From Escallonia rubra (taxonomy: Eukaryota > Streptophyta > Magnoliopsida > Escalloniales > Escalloniaceae): a stretch of 64,000 bases of DNA. Positions 1-13,400 of the stretch are shown piece after piece (the first letter of the stretch is position 1; every line of letters begins with the position of its first letter). The translations under genes were made by a program, and so were the position numbers. The DNA lies in assembly GCA_033065855.1 (NCBI GenBank), contig JAVXUO010002980.1, positions 62,001 through 126,000 on the forward strand. Reading direction: 5' to 3'. Below the pieces are notes generated by a model. That model saw nothing but the letters and a program-made list of their open reading frames with translations, searched no databases and had not been told where the DNA came from.

Positions 1-110
1 TCGCTAAATGTCATTTTTAACGACGGAATATTCCATCGTTAAAAGTTCAGAATTATGTATACTTTTTAGCGACGGAATTAATCCGTCGCTAAAAGTCAAA
101 TTTTTTTAAA
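1..110. repeat. Left subterminal repeats of CACTA-1
   Basis: Short palindromic motifs of the form agcgacggaat...attccgtcgct repeat here in both orientations, as they do at 24885-25195 and 60650-60990. In the CACTA family such subterminal repeats are the binding sites of the TNPA-type protein. Confidence 0.75.
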
Positions 111-177
111 ATAATTTATTTTTTATTTTTTTAATGCCCAAACCTGTAAACAAAAATTCAAGCCTTAAATGCACATT

Positions 178-229
178 AGGGTTAAATAATTGCTGATCGG
201 TCAGCAACGGTCAGCAATTATTTAACCCT
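178..229. repeat. Perfect 19-bp inverted repeat (hairpin)
   Basis: Arms 178-196 (agggttaaataattgctga) and 211-229 are exact reverse complements around a 14-nt loop. The hairpin is absent at the equivalent place in CACTA-5. It may be a small foldback insertion or a local hairpin. No function can be assigned. Confidence 0.7.
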
Positions 230-512
230 ACAACAGACATAAAATAACTATATATAACTTTAAAAAATGTTTACTATAACGAAAAATAAAATGTACAGGT
301 CGGGAACCGGATACAACCGGTTAGGGGAGGGGATAAGAGTACAAGCTGAGAGGGCACGAGAGGGGGCTCATCTGGGGTCGTCGAGTCCCGGAACTGGATC
401 CTGCTGCTCCGGAGCCGACTCGGCATGTCCAGCAGCAGTGCCCTGCTGATCCTGCTCCCTGCTGATCCTGCTCCCTGATCATCCTCAACACCACCGTAGC
501 AATGCGTTGGAT

Positions 513-2096
513 CTAATCCTCGTCCAACGGACGCTGCGCAGTCGGTGTCTGTGGAGGGGCAGCGGGGGGTGGGGACGCTTCTATCACGACACGTGCAGTC
601 GTGCTAGGCAGGCCACGTATGCGGCCTTTCTGTCGATTAACGACCTCCGGTGTATCCAGCCATCGCTTCAACGCCCTAGTACTCACACCCGTACTAGTGG
701 ACGTTGATGGCTGTCCGGACTGCTGCTCGGACCCCCTAAGCTGTTCATACGAGGCCTGCAAAAATAGTGATTTAAAGATAATATGTTAGGGCATTAACGC
801 AACAAACATTGAATAAAAAGACAAACAAATAACAAATTAAACAAATTGACTCGAACTTACATCGATCCGCCAGGCAATATCTGAAACATAGTCACCCGCC
901 CGATGCGCCTCGTCCTTGTCCTTCTACCGCACGTGCGTCTGACTATACGTCAGAGCTACGACCTCATCCTCATCCAGGTCCGAGTGCTTGACCGAATATT
1001 TGTGTTGGAGGACGTCATGTGCCACCGACCCCCCGTGTGCATCAGATCTTTGTTCTGTCTGTTCTCGTGCCCCGCTTTTACTCTTGGAGTCCCAGCCTGG
1101 ATCCGTAACCCACCGATCAATCATCTGCCCCCATACAGTCGGAGATATCCAATGCGGGGGATATCTCTTCATCTCTGTCATTGGGGCACCCTCGGGCAGC
1201 ATCTTCTTCGCCCGGTCCCATGTGTCGTGCAGCCATCAACGATAATTCTCGCCGATGTATGCAAAAAAGGCCTATCGCCCCAGCGCCCGCTGATCAGGCG
1301 AGTCAAACGTGAACCCCTCCTACAAGGCATCCAATTACACAAATTAGTTTAAGTAATAAATTCTAATTAAACAAATACTATCGCAGAAAATATCGCGTTA
1401 ACAGTACCAGCCACTCCTCCTACAGGGACTCCCTCGTCCTGGCATCTCAGTCCTTCCAGTACAACCGTGGCTCGAAGAATCAGCCCTTCACAAGAACGCC
1501 GATCTTCGTCCTCGCCTGATTCTCCAGGATTCTGCCAAAGAAGTACATAAATACATTAATACAGTTCAAATATAAATTAAGACACCCATAAATATAAATA
1601 TAAGGCATGATGTGATTTTTTTTACTTACTGGCCCTCCTGGGTGAGCGTAACTCTTTGTTTACGTTGGGGGTTGATGCGTACCCTGTGTGTTGGGCCACG
1701 GCCTCGTCGAGATCCTACAAACAACCGACATTAATTAATACAGTTCAAATATAATTTAAATATAAGGCTAACAAAATTTTACTAAACCCCGTTATCAACT
1801 ATACTTGAGGTAGAACCCACAGAAGAAGGAGAATCAACGCACGTGTGGGAGGAATCGACATCAGGCTGGGGCGACGGCTGGGGCTGGGGCTGGGGTTGGA
1901 GCTGGGGTAGGGGCGACGGCTGGGACTGGGGTTGGGGTTGGAGCTGGGGCCCCGTCTGCTGTACGCGAGCACTCTGTCCCTCGTCATAAGTGGTCAATGA
2001 TGAAGTGGGACCAACAGGGGAGGAAGTAGCTCAAGGTCCACCCCGGCCACGTATAGGCCGTATTCTATCCGTAACTGATTTTGTATAGATAAATTG
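513..2096 (-). pseudogene. Decayed Transposase_24 (Ptta/En/Spm type) gene of CACTA-1
   Basis: This is the paralogue of the intact five-exon gene at 61229-62839, with exons in the same order on the minus strand. The first-exon segment encodes a Pro/Gln/Ser-rich tract (1782-2072). A middle exon (924-1202) encodes the family block with YPPHWIS and MIDRW, and the last exon (about 513-758) encodes ASYEQLRGSEQQSG. The start codon seen in CACTA-5 is ACG here (2072-2070). A TGA stop interrupts exon 1 soon after it, and exon 4 is frameshifted so that only part of it stays open. The gene is therefore dead. Its product in an active element would be the DNA-binding, TNPA-like partner of TNP2. Confidence 0.8.
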
Positions 2097-2239
2097 CAAG
2101 GAAATTAACACATTAAAAAGAATAATTTGACAGAAAAAATCATCAGCTTTATAGATATGAACCGAGTATATAAACACAATATATGAACCAAGTACTAAAA
2201 TGTTACAACATATTTTTTGAGGTGTTACAACAGTACAAG

Positions 2240-4308
2240 TCAAATATATTCAGTTTGGGAATCATCATCATCTTCATCGCTAGACTCGTCATACTCTTCT
2301 TCGTGGGACTCTTCAACCTCTTCATCTTGTAATTCATCCTCTTCATCAGTAGACTCAGTCACATCATCTTCAACACTTTCCACGTCTTCCGCGTCATCAT
2401 CTACGACTTCTTCTCCTACATGAAGTGTTGTTGGAAGAGGAAGATTGTCCTCCTCGTTGTTCACCTCAACAGGTAACAACACATAAGTTTGGTCGGCTTG
2501 AAAGGTGTCTACCTCACCGTCATATGTCACGGGCAATTTCTTGGACTTGATAATTGTATACCAATGAGATTTGGGATTTGCGATGTCCTCCGCATAAAAG
2601 ACTTGTGCAGCTTGACTAGCAAATACAAACGACTCGTCTGATGCAAGTCTCGACTTGACATTGACATCTACAATCCCTTGAGAGTTAACATGGATTCCTC
2701 CACTGCATGTGACATTGAACCATGTACACTTGAACACTACAAGTCGATTTTTGGAACCCAAATATGCTAGCTCAACAATCTCATCTAGCTTTCCATAAAA
2801 GTCCATGCAATTCTCGTCATAACAGTCGCCGTTGACTAAGACTCCACAGTTTTGGGTTTGTTTTGTTCGGTCATCATCTTTTACGTTAAACCTAAACCCG
2901 TTGATGATATAGCTTCCATGACAGGATGCTTGTTTATTAAGGCCTTGAGCTAGTAATTTCAAGTAGGAGGCTACTGGTCTATCCGTTGACTGAACATATT
3001 GTAGATGATGGTAAAAATTAAGGATAAATCAGCATACTAATTGGCCACATAACTGTATATAACACATAATATAATTTCGTTAAAGACTTACACGTCTTTT
3101 GAACAACTATACAAATTGTGATTTTCGATGAGATTCAAGTCCAGCGGGATCAATGATTAAAGATTTCGCATCGAACTCAACGAATGCTGAAACTTCATCA
3201 CAGTTTAGAAGGGCATATATTGTTGCAGAACTGTGCTCTTCATCCGTTAGCCATCGAGTATAAGTTCGGCCGAACGGACTACCTGACTGCTTGAATATTA
3301 ACAATTGCCCTTTCAAATTTGTGCTTGATCCGGGCTCATTTCGGCCTAGTTGATTTAACCTTGTATCAACGTCAAGCCTAAAATATTGGCTACAAAAGTT
3401 TACAAGCTCTTCCATTACGTAAGCCTCCGCAATTGAGCCCTCAACCCGAGCTTTATTATGGACTTTTTTCTTCAATTGTAACATGAACCTAGAAGTTTAG
3501 CGAATCGAGTCAGGTGGATATTTCTATGATAACAGGTTTTGCATTTAGTGTAAACGAACAACTGTAACAATTTAAGGATTACCTCTCGAAGGGATACATC
3601 CACCGATATTGCACAGGTCCACCCATCTTAGCTTCATATGCCAAGTGCATAGGCAGATGCTCCATTGAATCAAAGAACGAAGGTGGGAAGATTTTCTCCG
3701 GTTTGCAAATCTACACCACAATGTTCTTCTCAAGCACCTCCATGTTACTCACCCGGATCGTAGAAGAACATATATTTAAAAAAAATGAGATAATTTAGTC
3801 AAAGTCTCGCATACTGCCCGTGGCAACAGTCCCCGAAAGACAATAGAAATGAATCTCTCCATGAATACGTGGTAGTCGTGACTCTTCATCCCTTCGAACT
3901 TGTATTCTGATACATTGCAACAACAAGATATGTTGGACATAAACCCATCCGGAAGCTTTAAATTCTTAACCCACTGACAAACCTTCTCAATTTTTTTTTC
4001 GTGTCTAGACAGTAAGGTGCTTCTGGAAGTATCGTCCTCTCGCTGACTGTCCTATGATGCAATTCACGGCGTACACCCAACTGTTGTAGATCCTTTACGG
4101 TGATCTTTCGATTTTCCCTTCACATTCATTACTGTGTTGAACACATTATCAAAAGCATTCTTCTCAATGTACCTCACATCCATGTTGTTTCGGCTAATGA
4201 GTGTCCTCCAGTAGGCTAACTCCCAGAAAATTCAATGTTTCCTCCAGTTATGCTCTTTCCCGTATCCTGGAATCTTTTGATCTAGCACACCATTGCCATA
4301 TGGTATGT
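2240..4308 (-). pseudogene. CACTA-1 TNP2 transposase, C-terminal part (DUF4218 and DUF4216)
   Basis: Reading leftwards from 4308, frame-broken segments give the core line with RNNMDVRYIEKN, a block resembling KLPDGFMSNIS and MKSHDYHVFMERF, then the DUF4218-like MYPFER region near 3590-3660. An open segment at 3107-3484 carries VEGSIAEAYVMEE. The 240-codon open segment at 2240-2962 is a DUF4216-type domain (YIINGFRFNV, VVFKCTWFNV, FVFASQAAQVFY) ending in a long acidic tail. It is the direct continuation of the segment at 7662-8362 once the LTR at 4309-7661 is removed. Stops and frameshifts across 3500-4300 make it a pseudogene, although the DUF4216 exon remains open. Confidence 0.85.
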
Positions 4309-7300
4309 AAGTAACATCCCAGAAATCCAGAGCTCCACCACCCCTGAACTCCCGGGTCGTTAGCCTATCAGATAGCATCAAACCTATCAAATCTGTTCAC
4401 TAACACATACTACAAAACATCAAATCCAACACCATCTTAAATTCTTCAAATACAAGCTTACAAGACTGGTTAAGCTCAAACTGTTAAAATGTAAGTTCTT
4501 TACAAACTCGAGTCCTTATGAATAAATCGACAGTACCGACCCGCACAGGGGCCACATTACCTAGTACTTATGGGCTCACCGGAACCTCACGCAGACTCTA
4601 ACCCATTCCCGAAACTGCTACAGCTTATCATCACCTGCATAAGGGAGCCAAACGGAGGGTGAGCTTTTGAGAGCTCCGTAAGGTCGCACAAGGACTTCAA
4701 AAGATTACAACACGATTTCTGAGAATCCAACCGACGATGATTTTCAAACACTTCGAACGATTAAAACTTAACAATTTCCAAAATTATCAAAATTCATCAT
4801 ATATAAAATGCCCAAAATAGACAAATACAAACACGAAGGATTCCAAAACAATCAATGAAAACAAAATCATTTCCAGAGTTTAACAAAGCTTTCTCGAGGT
4901 ATTCCAAACCAATTGAGTTAATCCTTTCTTATTCATTTCCACAAAATCATGGTACAACAGAGAAATCTTTTCTATAATAGGCACGAGACTTTCCAGAGAA
5001 GAGAAAATCAAAAATCAATGTTGATCCTGGGTGATTGCAATGCCATTCCGGCAAGCTAACATAGTGTACACATGCATGATAAACCAAAATACTAGTCCAC
5101 TTGGGTACTAGCCTGCTTTTCCTGCATGATTCAGACCAGCCTTATTACGCCCTCCCACAGAACGGAAACCCATGTGAACACAGAAAAATCAACAATGTCA
5201 ATGAGCTTTAACATAAGCTCAATCACCGAAATCAATTCGGATTCCAATAATAATAATCATACTGACATAAGTCAACATTCAGAATTCTCAGAAGAAATTG
5301 GAATTTTCAGAAGAAAAAAATCACACAAAAACGATTGCGAATAATTATCGAATTTAAGCACAGCAATCCGGAAGAACAGATACAAGAATTATTGAATTTG
5401 CTGAGCATGCAATAACATGCGAGCATTACAAGATTTCCAATAATCGATTCAGGTTTAATATTGGAGTTTTCTGGCAATAACATGCTGATATCGATACATA
5501 ATTCAGAATTTGACATTTGTCATAAATATATCAAAGGAATACTTATGAGTACAAGTTATCAAAATGAAGGTTCGGACGAAAGTCCTTACCCAGGGTTCAG
5601 ATAAAATCCCTTACCTGGATAAGAAGCTATGCTATCTAACCGAAAAATCTGTTGCTTTAACCTAACGGAATAATCGAATCATTAGAACACAGCCTACAGC
5701 ACAATATTATGACTCAATGTAGCTCACACATGCTCCTAAAATGAACCTCCCTCACCGCGTACGTAAAATTACCCAAAAGGCACATCTCGAGCCGATAAAT
5801 TACCAAAACACCCCCAGGGTTTCCGGCACTGGAAAAATTCCAAAAAATATCTTAAAAGACTATTTTAAGAATCTTGATATCATTTCTGACCTGAAAAGTA
5901 TTTTAAAGAATTCTCGTCCAAAAATCCCGAACTGGTGTCCGAACCGAGCGTTAAAAAGTCCCGTTTCGTGAAAAATACTTATCAGCTTCAGAATGGCACG
6001 AAATTTTAGATAATAAATCATATTAGTAAAATAATATTTTTATAAAATATTCAGATTAAAATAACTTGATTTACTATGCTAAATAATTTGATAAATTTCT
6101 TTAATCGGTACCTCTATTTAGCGCCCTTCGTGGATCCCAAAAATTCCAGAGCGTACATCTAATAAAAATATTGTGGGTTACAGTTTTTCACTTTGTCTAA
6201 TTTTGGCCATAACTATTTATGGAAATTCGTGAAACACTGCCTAAAGAAATTTCTAGCATTAGCGACAATTACGCTTACTATTCAAATTAACACACACTAC
6301 CACACCTAATTTTCACACAGCATCTTCTTCAACCTCCAGCCAAAGTACCCAGCCCCTCCAAACTCACACATACACCCACAGATGGGTCATTCATCCAATA
6401 AAACAACACCTACATAAGACTAACTTCCACAAACACATCCTTAACACCATTAGATTACACAATCACATCCAAAATCTTACCTAAACTCACACACTAACTC
6501 ACTGAACTTCATAAACCCATCTGCCTTCATACGGCCGAATCCATTAACCCACTAAATACCCTCAAAACACAACTATATATATAGACCTTCCCATGAAACA
6601 CTTCACAATTATACACTTAAGGTTTATACTTACATTCATACATCTGAAGAACACACACCCGCATTGACACACACTAAACACACTGCCCAGCTGACTTGTG
6701 CAAGAACACCCTCGAGGCACACACTGAAACACGGTCCTCCTTGCCTCACCTCATCTCACATGCACCCAAAACATTGACCAACTCACTCCCAACACATTCT
6801 ATACGCAATTTCACCTATAGACCCACACACCCGAACCTAAAGACACAAGCAGAACACACAGTAGACACACAGTTTATACCTCTACGCACACACACAAAAC
6901 CACATGTAGCCTCCTACATCCATGACAGTCCCCCCTCTTTCACTAGCTCACCCATGGCTGAGTTTCTTAGGCACCATGTACCCTGGTATCCCACTTATAC
7001 CTACACAGACCCATCTACCATATTCGCATGCTTATATATATATATACACGGCCAAAACCACCTGTTGTATATACACACTAATATGAAAGTCTTATACTAA
7101 GCTTGAAAAAGGAATTAAAACAATATAAGATAGGTGTTAACCTTGAAATCCCACCTTTCTTGTTCCCTGATTTTCCTTCCCCTTCACGATCCCTGTCCCC
7201 CCCCCCTTTTTTTCTTTTTCTGTTTCTTCTTCTTCTTGGTTTCTTGCTCTGTTTCCCACTTTGTTCTGCTTCTCTTTTCTTCTCCTTTCTTTCACCCGAG

Positions 7301-7661
7301 AATAGTTGTCGTACCCCTTTTTTTTATTGTTTAATTGGCTTAGTCACCATAAGCCCATAGGTGTCAACCTAATAACTAAGCCTCTAGATCACATTTTATA
7401 AAAATTGTATGATAGACCTCCATCTTTATCTATTTACAAAAGAACCCCCAAAGTTTTCCAAAATTACATAAATGCCCCCAAATTTTCAAAATTACGAAAA
7501 TGCCTTCGAACATTTCAAAAGTTACATTTTTGCCCCAAAATTATTTTAAGCTCCTACACGCTACCAATACCCGAGCATTCCTCAAAATTAACGCCCGCCT
7601 ATTTTTTTTTCGGAGCACCGATGGTTATTTTAATCCGCTCCCAAAGTTCGGGATATTATAG
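4309..7661 (-). mobile_element. Probable Ty3/gypsy solo LTR inserted in TNP2 of CACTA-1
   Basis: A 5-bp duplication TATGT lies at 4304-4308 and 7662-7666, and the TNP2 reading continues across the two sides. The ends are inverted and similar (gtaacatcccag on the left; the right end reversed reads ataatatcccgaac), as in plant gypsy LTRs that start TGTAATACCC. The stretch 4320-4800 is the reverse complement of an LTR fragment at 25196-25632. The stretch 5790-5950 resembles the reverse complement of 32060-32330 in the gypsy 5' LTR. I found no gag or pol. The outermost TG/CA bases are not preserved, so the class rests on homology and the duplication. At 3353 bp it is near the inferred original LTR length of the gypsy element at 26650. 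Confidence 0.7.
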
Positions 7662-8362
7662 TATGTCAGTATCAAGTGCCTCCAGGTGTGAGAGCACTTC
7701 TTCACCAGATGGGTAGTCCAGTGTGACAAACTCACGCTCGATTGTCCCGTCCAATTTATCCTTCTACCTACGAAACTGATGGCCCGGTGGCAACAGCTTC
7801 CGATAACATCCGAACCACGAGGGCTTTCTGCCGTTCTTTAACGTCGGACCGGGGTTCCCGCCCATAGAAGCAGGGCATGCTAGCTTCCCATGTGTGCTCC
7901 AGCCACACATCATTCCCAATGCTCGAAATCATGTATAGTCCACATCAAAGCAGCCCTCACCTGAAAATTCTATTTAAGAAATGCATCATATGTTTCAACT
8001 CAACGATCCCATATTTGTTTGAACTCATCAATCAACAGTCTTAAATACACATCTATGTCCTTGCTGGAACTTTTCGGCCCCGGAATAAGCAACGACAAAA
8101 ACATGTACAACTTCTTCATGCACGTGCCTCGTGGAAGGTTGTATGAGACAACAATAATAGGCCATGTGGAGTAAGGCGTGCTAGACTGTCCGAACGGGTT
8201 GAACCTATCGGTCGCCAAACCAAGTCTAACATTTCGAACTTCCTGAGCAAAGGTTGGATGCCTACGGTCAAACTCCTTCCACGCCTCTCCATCAGCTGGG
8301 TGTGTAAGCACATTGGCATTTTTGCTACGAGTCTCACAGTGAGCCCTCATACGTTCAGCCGT
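7662..8362 (-). pseudogene. CACTA-1 TNP2 transposase, middle part
   Basis: Read leftwards from 8362, the open segment 8000-8392 encodes the diagnostic Transposase_21/TNP2 block: HPTFAQEVRNVRLGLATDRF, then NPFG, STWPIIVVSYNLP and DIDVYLRLLIDEF. It lines up directly with the intact CACTA-2 protein (FNPFRSMNIAHSTWPVILIP, then YNLPPWN). Below 8000 the frame breaks, but AALMWTI-like sequence (the next family motif) is still visible. The segment is cut on the right by CACTA-2 at 8363 and on the left by the solo LTR. Confidence 0.85.
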
Positions 8363-8900
8363 CACTACTAAAAAAAGTGGTTTAGGCGACACTAGAAACG
8401 TGTCGCTAATGACAGTAAAAGTGTCGCAAAGTAATTTCCCGACACTTCATCAACGGTTTTATTAAGCGTCGCAAATTTGGGCGTCGGGAATTTCCCGACA
8501 CTTGTTACAAACGTCGCCGTTCCACTTACGACACGTTTGTGCGACACTTTCAAGTGCCACTTATGGGGTCAATAGTCAACTCAAGTATGCGACACTTTTG
8601 AAAGAAGTGCCGCTAAAATTAGCGACGCTTTCACTAAAATGCCATTTTTATTTGGCGGCATTATTTTTGAAATGTCGTTAAATTAGCGACACTTTCTTCA
8701 AGTGTCAGTTTTGTTTAGCGGCATTATTTAGCAACGCTTCTTTTCAAGTGTCAGTATTTATTTGGCAACACAGTCTTGGAAACATCGTTAATTTAGCGAC
8801 ACTTCCATCAATTGCCAGTTTTGCTTTTTGTGGCATTATATTAGAAATGTCATTTCTATTTACGGCACTTTTAAGCAATTGTCACTGATTTTTTACCTAG
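8363..8900. repeat. Left subterminal repeats of CACTA-2
   Basis: Degenerate 10-15-bp motifs such as gcgacacttt, agtgtcgc and tttagcggca recur at short intervals in both orientations, mirrored at 20160-20431. They are probable binding sites for the TNPA-like protein encoded at 10431-14205. This role is inferred from maize En/Spm. Confidence 0.75.
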
Positions 8901-10430
8901 CGTATTGTGGAATCTATTAAAAGTACATTGGTCTAATACAACATAAATAATGCACAACTAGTCGATCTATCGAGCTTCTAAATTCATCATTAAAAACAAG
9001 CTAATGTCATTCATCAAGCATATCATATCCAACATTCACATCCTAATTACATAATCATCCGAAAGTTATCAATTTCAAAACATACAAATATAATGTCATT
9101 GAACAATCAACCTAATTAAAGATATATACATCTCATCCAAAATGTCATCACAATGCATATAGCTTCTTTTAAGTCCAATAAAAGCATTGATGTCTTCTAG
9201 TCATATGAACCTGAAAATTAAAAAAGTCAAGAAAGAAGGTTATAAACTTAACCGGTATAACATAAGTCAAATTAAACCGAAAAACTAGTCAATAAACAGA
9301 ATGCATTAAGAAAGATAAGCACTCGTCTACGTACCCTTTCATTCTTGCATCCTATTTTGCAAATTTTTCAAAGTGACGAAATTCTTCTTTACTTTTTTAT
9401 GTTGAGAAACCTGAACAATTAGATAATACGTAATCATTAGTTACACAAAGGAAGAGACACAATCATATGAAAAACAACCATGCACTTATGTAAACATTTA
9501 TAAACCAAAAAAACAAAAGCATTAGTTTGTAACGAAAATCCACATCATAGGCAACGAATACGGACTTCACGCGACAAATAACAACATTTATGGTTTCTGC
9601 AACAACAGGGTTCTAAAAAGACGGGTGGCATGGTGTCAAGTTTCCTCGCTAACTATGTGGTTTAAACCAGCATGCCTATATTGATTGATGTTAGCTTCCC
9701 AACCTGAATTTCAGTTCAGCATGCCTATATTGAATGATGTGGTTTAAACCAGCATGCCTATATTGAATGGTGTCAAGTTTCCTCGCTAAGTAAGAGCCTT
9801 GAATCTACTAGATGGCACAGTGCTCTTGGATGGGAGCTTCCATTTCTTCCGTTTCTGGATTGAACTCTTAACAGATAGTTTCCAGCAAAATTATCATTGC
9901 AAGCTGGATGATGCCTACGTACTGAGCTATATCAACACCATCACCACTGCAATCCGAACACAAACTCGCTGCCAAAAATCTGAAGTTCTATATATAAATA
10001 TGTGATTTGTATTTATATTTCAAAGCTTCCTTAACCTCTGAAGTTCTATATATAAATCTGTGATTTGCATCATCAAATTAAAGGAGTCACCAAAAGCTCT
10101 CCGAGAGCTTCTTTACTCTCTCCATTAAACAACTACCAAAGTAGCTTCTGAAATTTACCATTACTGTCTAATGTCTCTTCTTGATGCACTTTTGAAGCCT
10201 AGACAAATTATTTTCCAACCTAAACACTGTCTCCTGCCATTCCACCTAAATATGCAATCTTGACATGCACAATACAATCATTCATCCATACTGAACATAT
10301 GACAGAGAGAATATCCAGCTAATAGTAAACACTTGAAAGTCGAAACATCATGATCGACACACCTCTTTCATTTCAGAATCTCTACAGCCTTTTGGTGACA
10401 TACTTAAAACTTCTTAAAGCTGAAATAGTT
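8901..10430. other. Untranslated 3' part of CACTA-2; no gene seen
   Basis: AT-rich sequence between the subterminal repeats and the last exon of the TNPA-like gene. A short phrase, agcatgcctatattga, occurs three times in 9668-9770, and tggtgtcaagtttcctcgct occurs twice, showing small local duplications. A phrase, tgaagttctatatataaat, is also doubled near 9980-10060. No convincing coding region. Confidence 0.6.
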
Positions 10431-13400
10431 TTAACACACCTCTTTCTGTGGAGTAGAGCGTTTTCTTGGTGAAGCCCGTAGCATGTGCATCACGTTCCCT
10501 TGATCTTGAGGCATTTGCTTCTGTGGAATTGGCTGCTGCACATTAAAGTGTTTTCTTGGTGAAACTCGTGGCACGTGCTGCATATTCCCTGGACGTACTG
10601 TACGAGATAATGATACCACTCGACGACTGCTTGATTCATCAGGAACCTGATACCATTAACATGGGGTATAATGTGTAATAATTAGATAAAAGAACTTCAA
10701 ATTCTCACAAAGGAAATAGTGAAACTTAACTTGTCCAGTTCCGGAAGAAACGTCCTGGGAAGACTGCATCGACAACATCACAGTCCGTATATGGGACATC
10801 ATGTTCTCTTGCATTTTAGCCTCCAACTGTGCCTTTATGGTTGATACTTGAGTTGATACTTGGACTGCTACCTGAGTTTGCATCTCTTGTTCCATTTCAG
10901 CTCGCATTTCATCTTTCATTGTAGCCTCCAATTGTGTTTTGATAGTTGATACTTGACTTGACACTTGGGCTGCTATTTGAGTTTGCATTTCTTGTTCCAT
11001 TTCAGCACGCATTTTATCTATCTCTTCTTGCCTAATGTCTCTTGTCTCTACTCGACCAACTCTATATGATGAACCAAAGGCACTACTCGGACAAACGCCT
11101 AACCCAAGCCCACGAACACGTCCATTTTTATCATTGCCCATGACTTTGGAGAATGTATCGTCGAAACCATAAGCTGGCTCTTGAACGGAATCTGGAAGTT
11201 CTGATGCAAACGTGTCCATTTTATCCTGCGTAAACAAGAGAGTAAAAAGGCCACTATTATCCAACTTATTATTGCTAATGTTTATAGTAAAAAAAAAAAA
11301 AAAAGACGGGAAAAAAAGACATACAACAGCATCAGCCACTTCTCCAGTTGTATATTGCCCTTGCTTCTCCCCAGTCTTATACTTGTGTGTTCCTTTAAAA
11401 AACTCACGACGGGATGGATCTCTACCGATAGAATTCCTTAGCTGCATACCCATTAAGAATTACATTAGTAGGTCACTAGTCATCTACACTAACTATAATT
11501 ACATTAGTAGGTATATGAGAGTTTACCTCCACTCTTACTTGTGCACTACTCTTCCGACCATTTGTATGAGGGAACTTCATTTTCTCCCTGTTTTTTTTGT
11601 TTTTTTCACTCCTTGCCTTGCATTTGAAAGAAAACAGAGAAGCATGATTAGGTATTAAAATAGTTTATAAGTACATGCTACTAAAAAGTCAGTCCAAGCC
11701 ATTTGAAACATACCTTCACGTTTTTGCCACCCCAATAGTGGACAAGAATAGGCCATTGATTCTCTTCCACCCTATTCGGGCGATTTGCCAAGCGCTCAAC
11801 ATCGTTATCATACGGATCATAACCCTTGGCCTTCACAGAATGCTTCCACTCCTTCCATTTCTTCCCAACAGACATCATGAGAACTCTTCTCATCTCCGTT
11901 GTTGCATTTGTGTTCTCCTATATATATATGGTGATGACATACAAAGAAATGCTACTATTAGACGTGGGAATTAATACTTACCATTCATTCAAATTTCAGC
12001 AGGAAAACAACTATTTTGCACCCACCTTCGCCTTCCCTTTTTCCACTTCTATACCCACATAAACACAATCAACAATCACACAACATGGCTGCAACAGCAG
12101 TCATTCCCACAAAAACCAATGTACATGCCCACCCACGACACAGCACCATGCATGGCTGCCCACCATGGCAGCCACCTTCTCCTTCCCTTTTCCACTTCTA
12201 CACCCACCTAAACACCCTATAAACCCACCCACGACACAGCACCATGGCTGCCCACCATGGCACCCACCTTCGCCTTCCCTTTTTCACTTCTACACCCACC
12301 TAAACACCCTATAAACCCACCCACGACACAGCACCATGGCTGCCCACCATGGCACCCACCTTCGCCTTCCCTTTTTCACTTCTACACCCACCTAAACACC
12401 CTATAAACCCACCCACGACACAGCACCATGGCTGCCCACCATGGCACCCACCTTCGCCTTCCCTTTTTCACTTCTACACCCACCTAAACACCCTATAAAC
12501 CCACCCACGACACAGCACCATGGCTGCCCACCATGGCACCCACCTTCGCCTTCCCTTTTTCACTTCTACACCCACCTAAACACCCTATAAACCCACCCAC
12601 GACACAGCACCATGGCTGCCCACCATGGCACCCACCTTCGCCTTCCCTTTTTCACTTCTACACCCACCTAAACACCCTATAAACCCACCCACGACGACAC
12701 AGCACCATGGCTGCCCACCATGGCACCCACCTTCGCCTTCCCTTTTTCACTTCTACACCCACCTAAACACCCTATAAACCCACCCACGACACAGCACCAT
12801 GGCTGCCCACCATGGCACCCACCTTCGCCTTCCCTTTTTCACTTCTACACCCACCTAAACACCCTATAAACCCACCCACGACACAGCACCATGGCTGCCC
12901 ACCATGGCACCCACCTTCGCCTTCCCTTTTTCCACTTCTATACCCACATAAACACAATCAACAATCACACAACATGGCTGCAACAGCAGTCATTCCCACA
13001 AAAACCAATGTACATGCCCACCCACGACACAGCACCTTGCATGGCTGCCCACCATGGCAGCCACCTTCTCCTTCCCGTTTCCACTTCTACACCCACCTAA
13101 ACACCCTATAAACCCACCCACGACACAGCACCATGGCACCCACCTTCGCCTTCCCTTTTTCCACTTCTATACCCACATAAACACAATCAACAATCACACA
13201 ACATGGCTGCAACAGCAGTCATTCCCACAAAAACCAATGTACATGCCCTCCATCATGGCTGCTCCTACACAGCTGTTATTGCAGTGGTTATTCCCTGCTT
13301 CCATATCCTCCATATATTAAGATAAATACCAAGAACATATATTAAGTTTTGGAGACAAATGACTTCAGCTATTACACACATTATATAACTTTATACCTTA

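Noticed and set aside
2217-2423. Serine-rich open frame on the plus strand
   Set aside because: Antisense of the acidic tail of the DUF4216 exon.
12030-13250. Regular repeats that superficially resemble a CRISPR array or a repeat protein gene
   Set aside because: Units are contiguous with no unique spacers, the DNA is plant, and the array lies between two well-supported exons.
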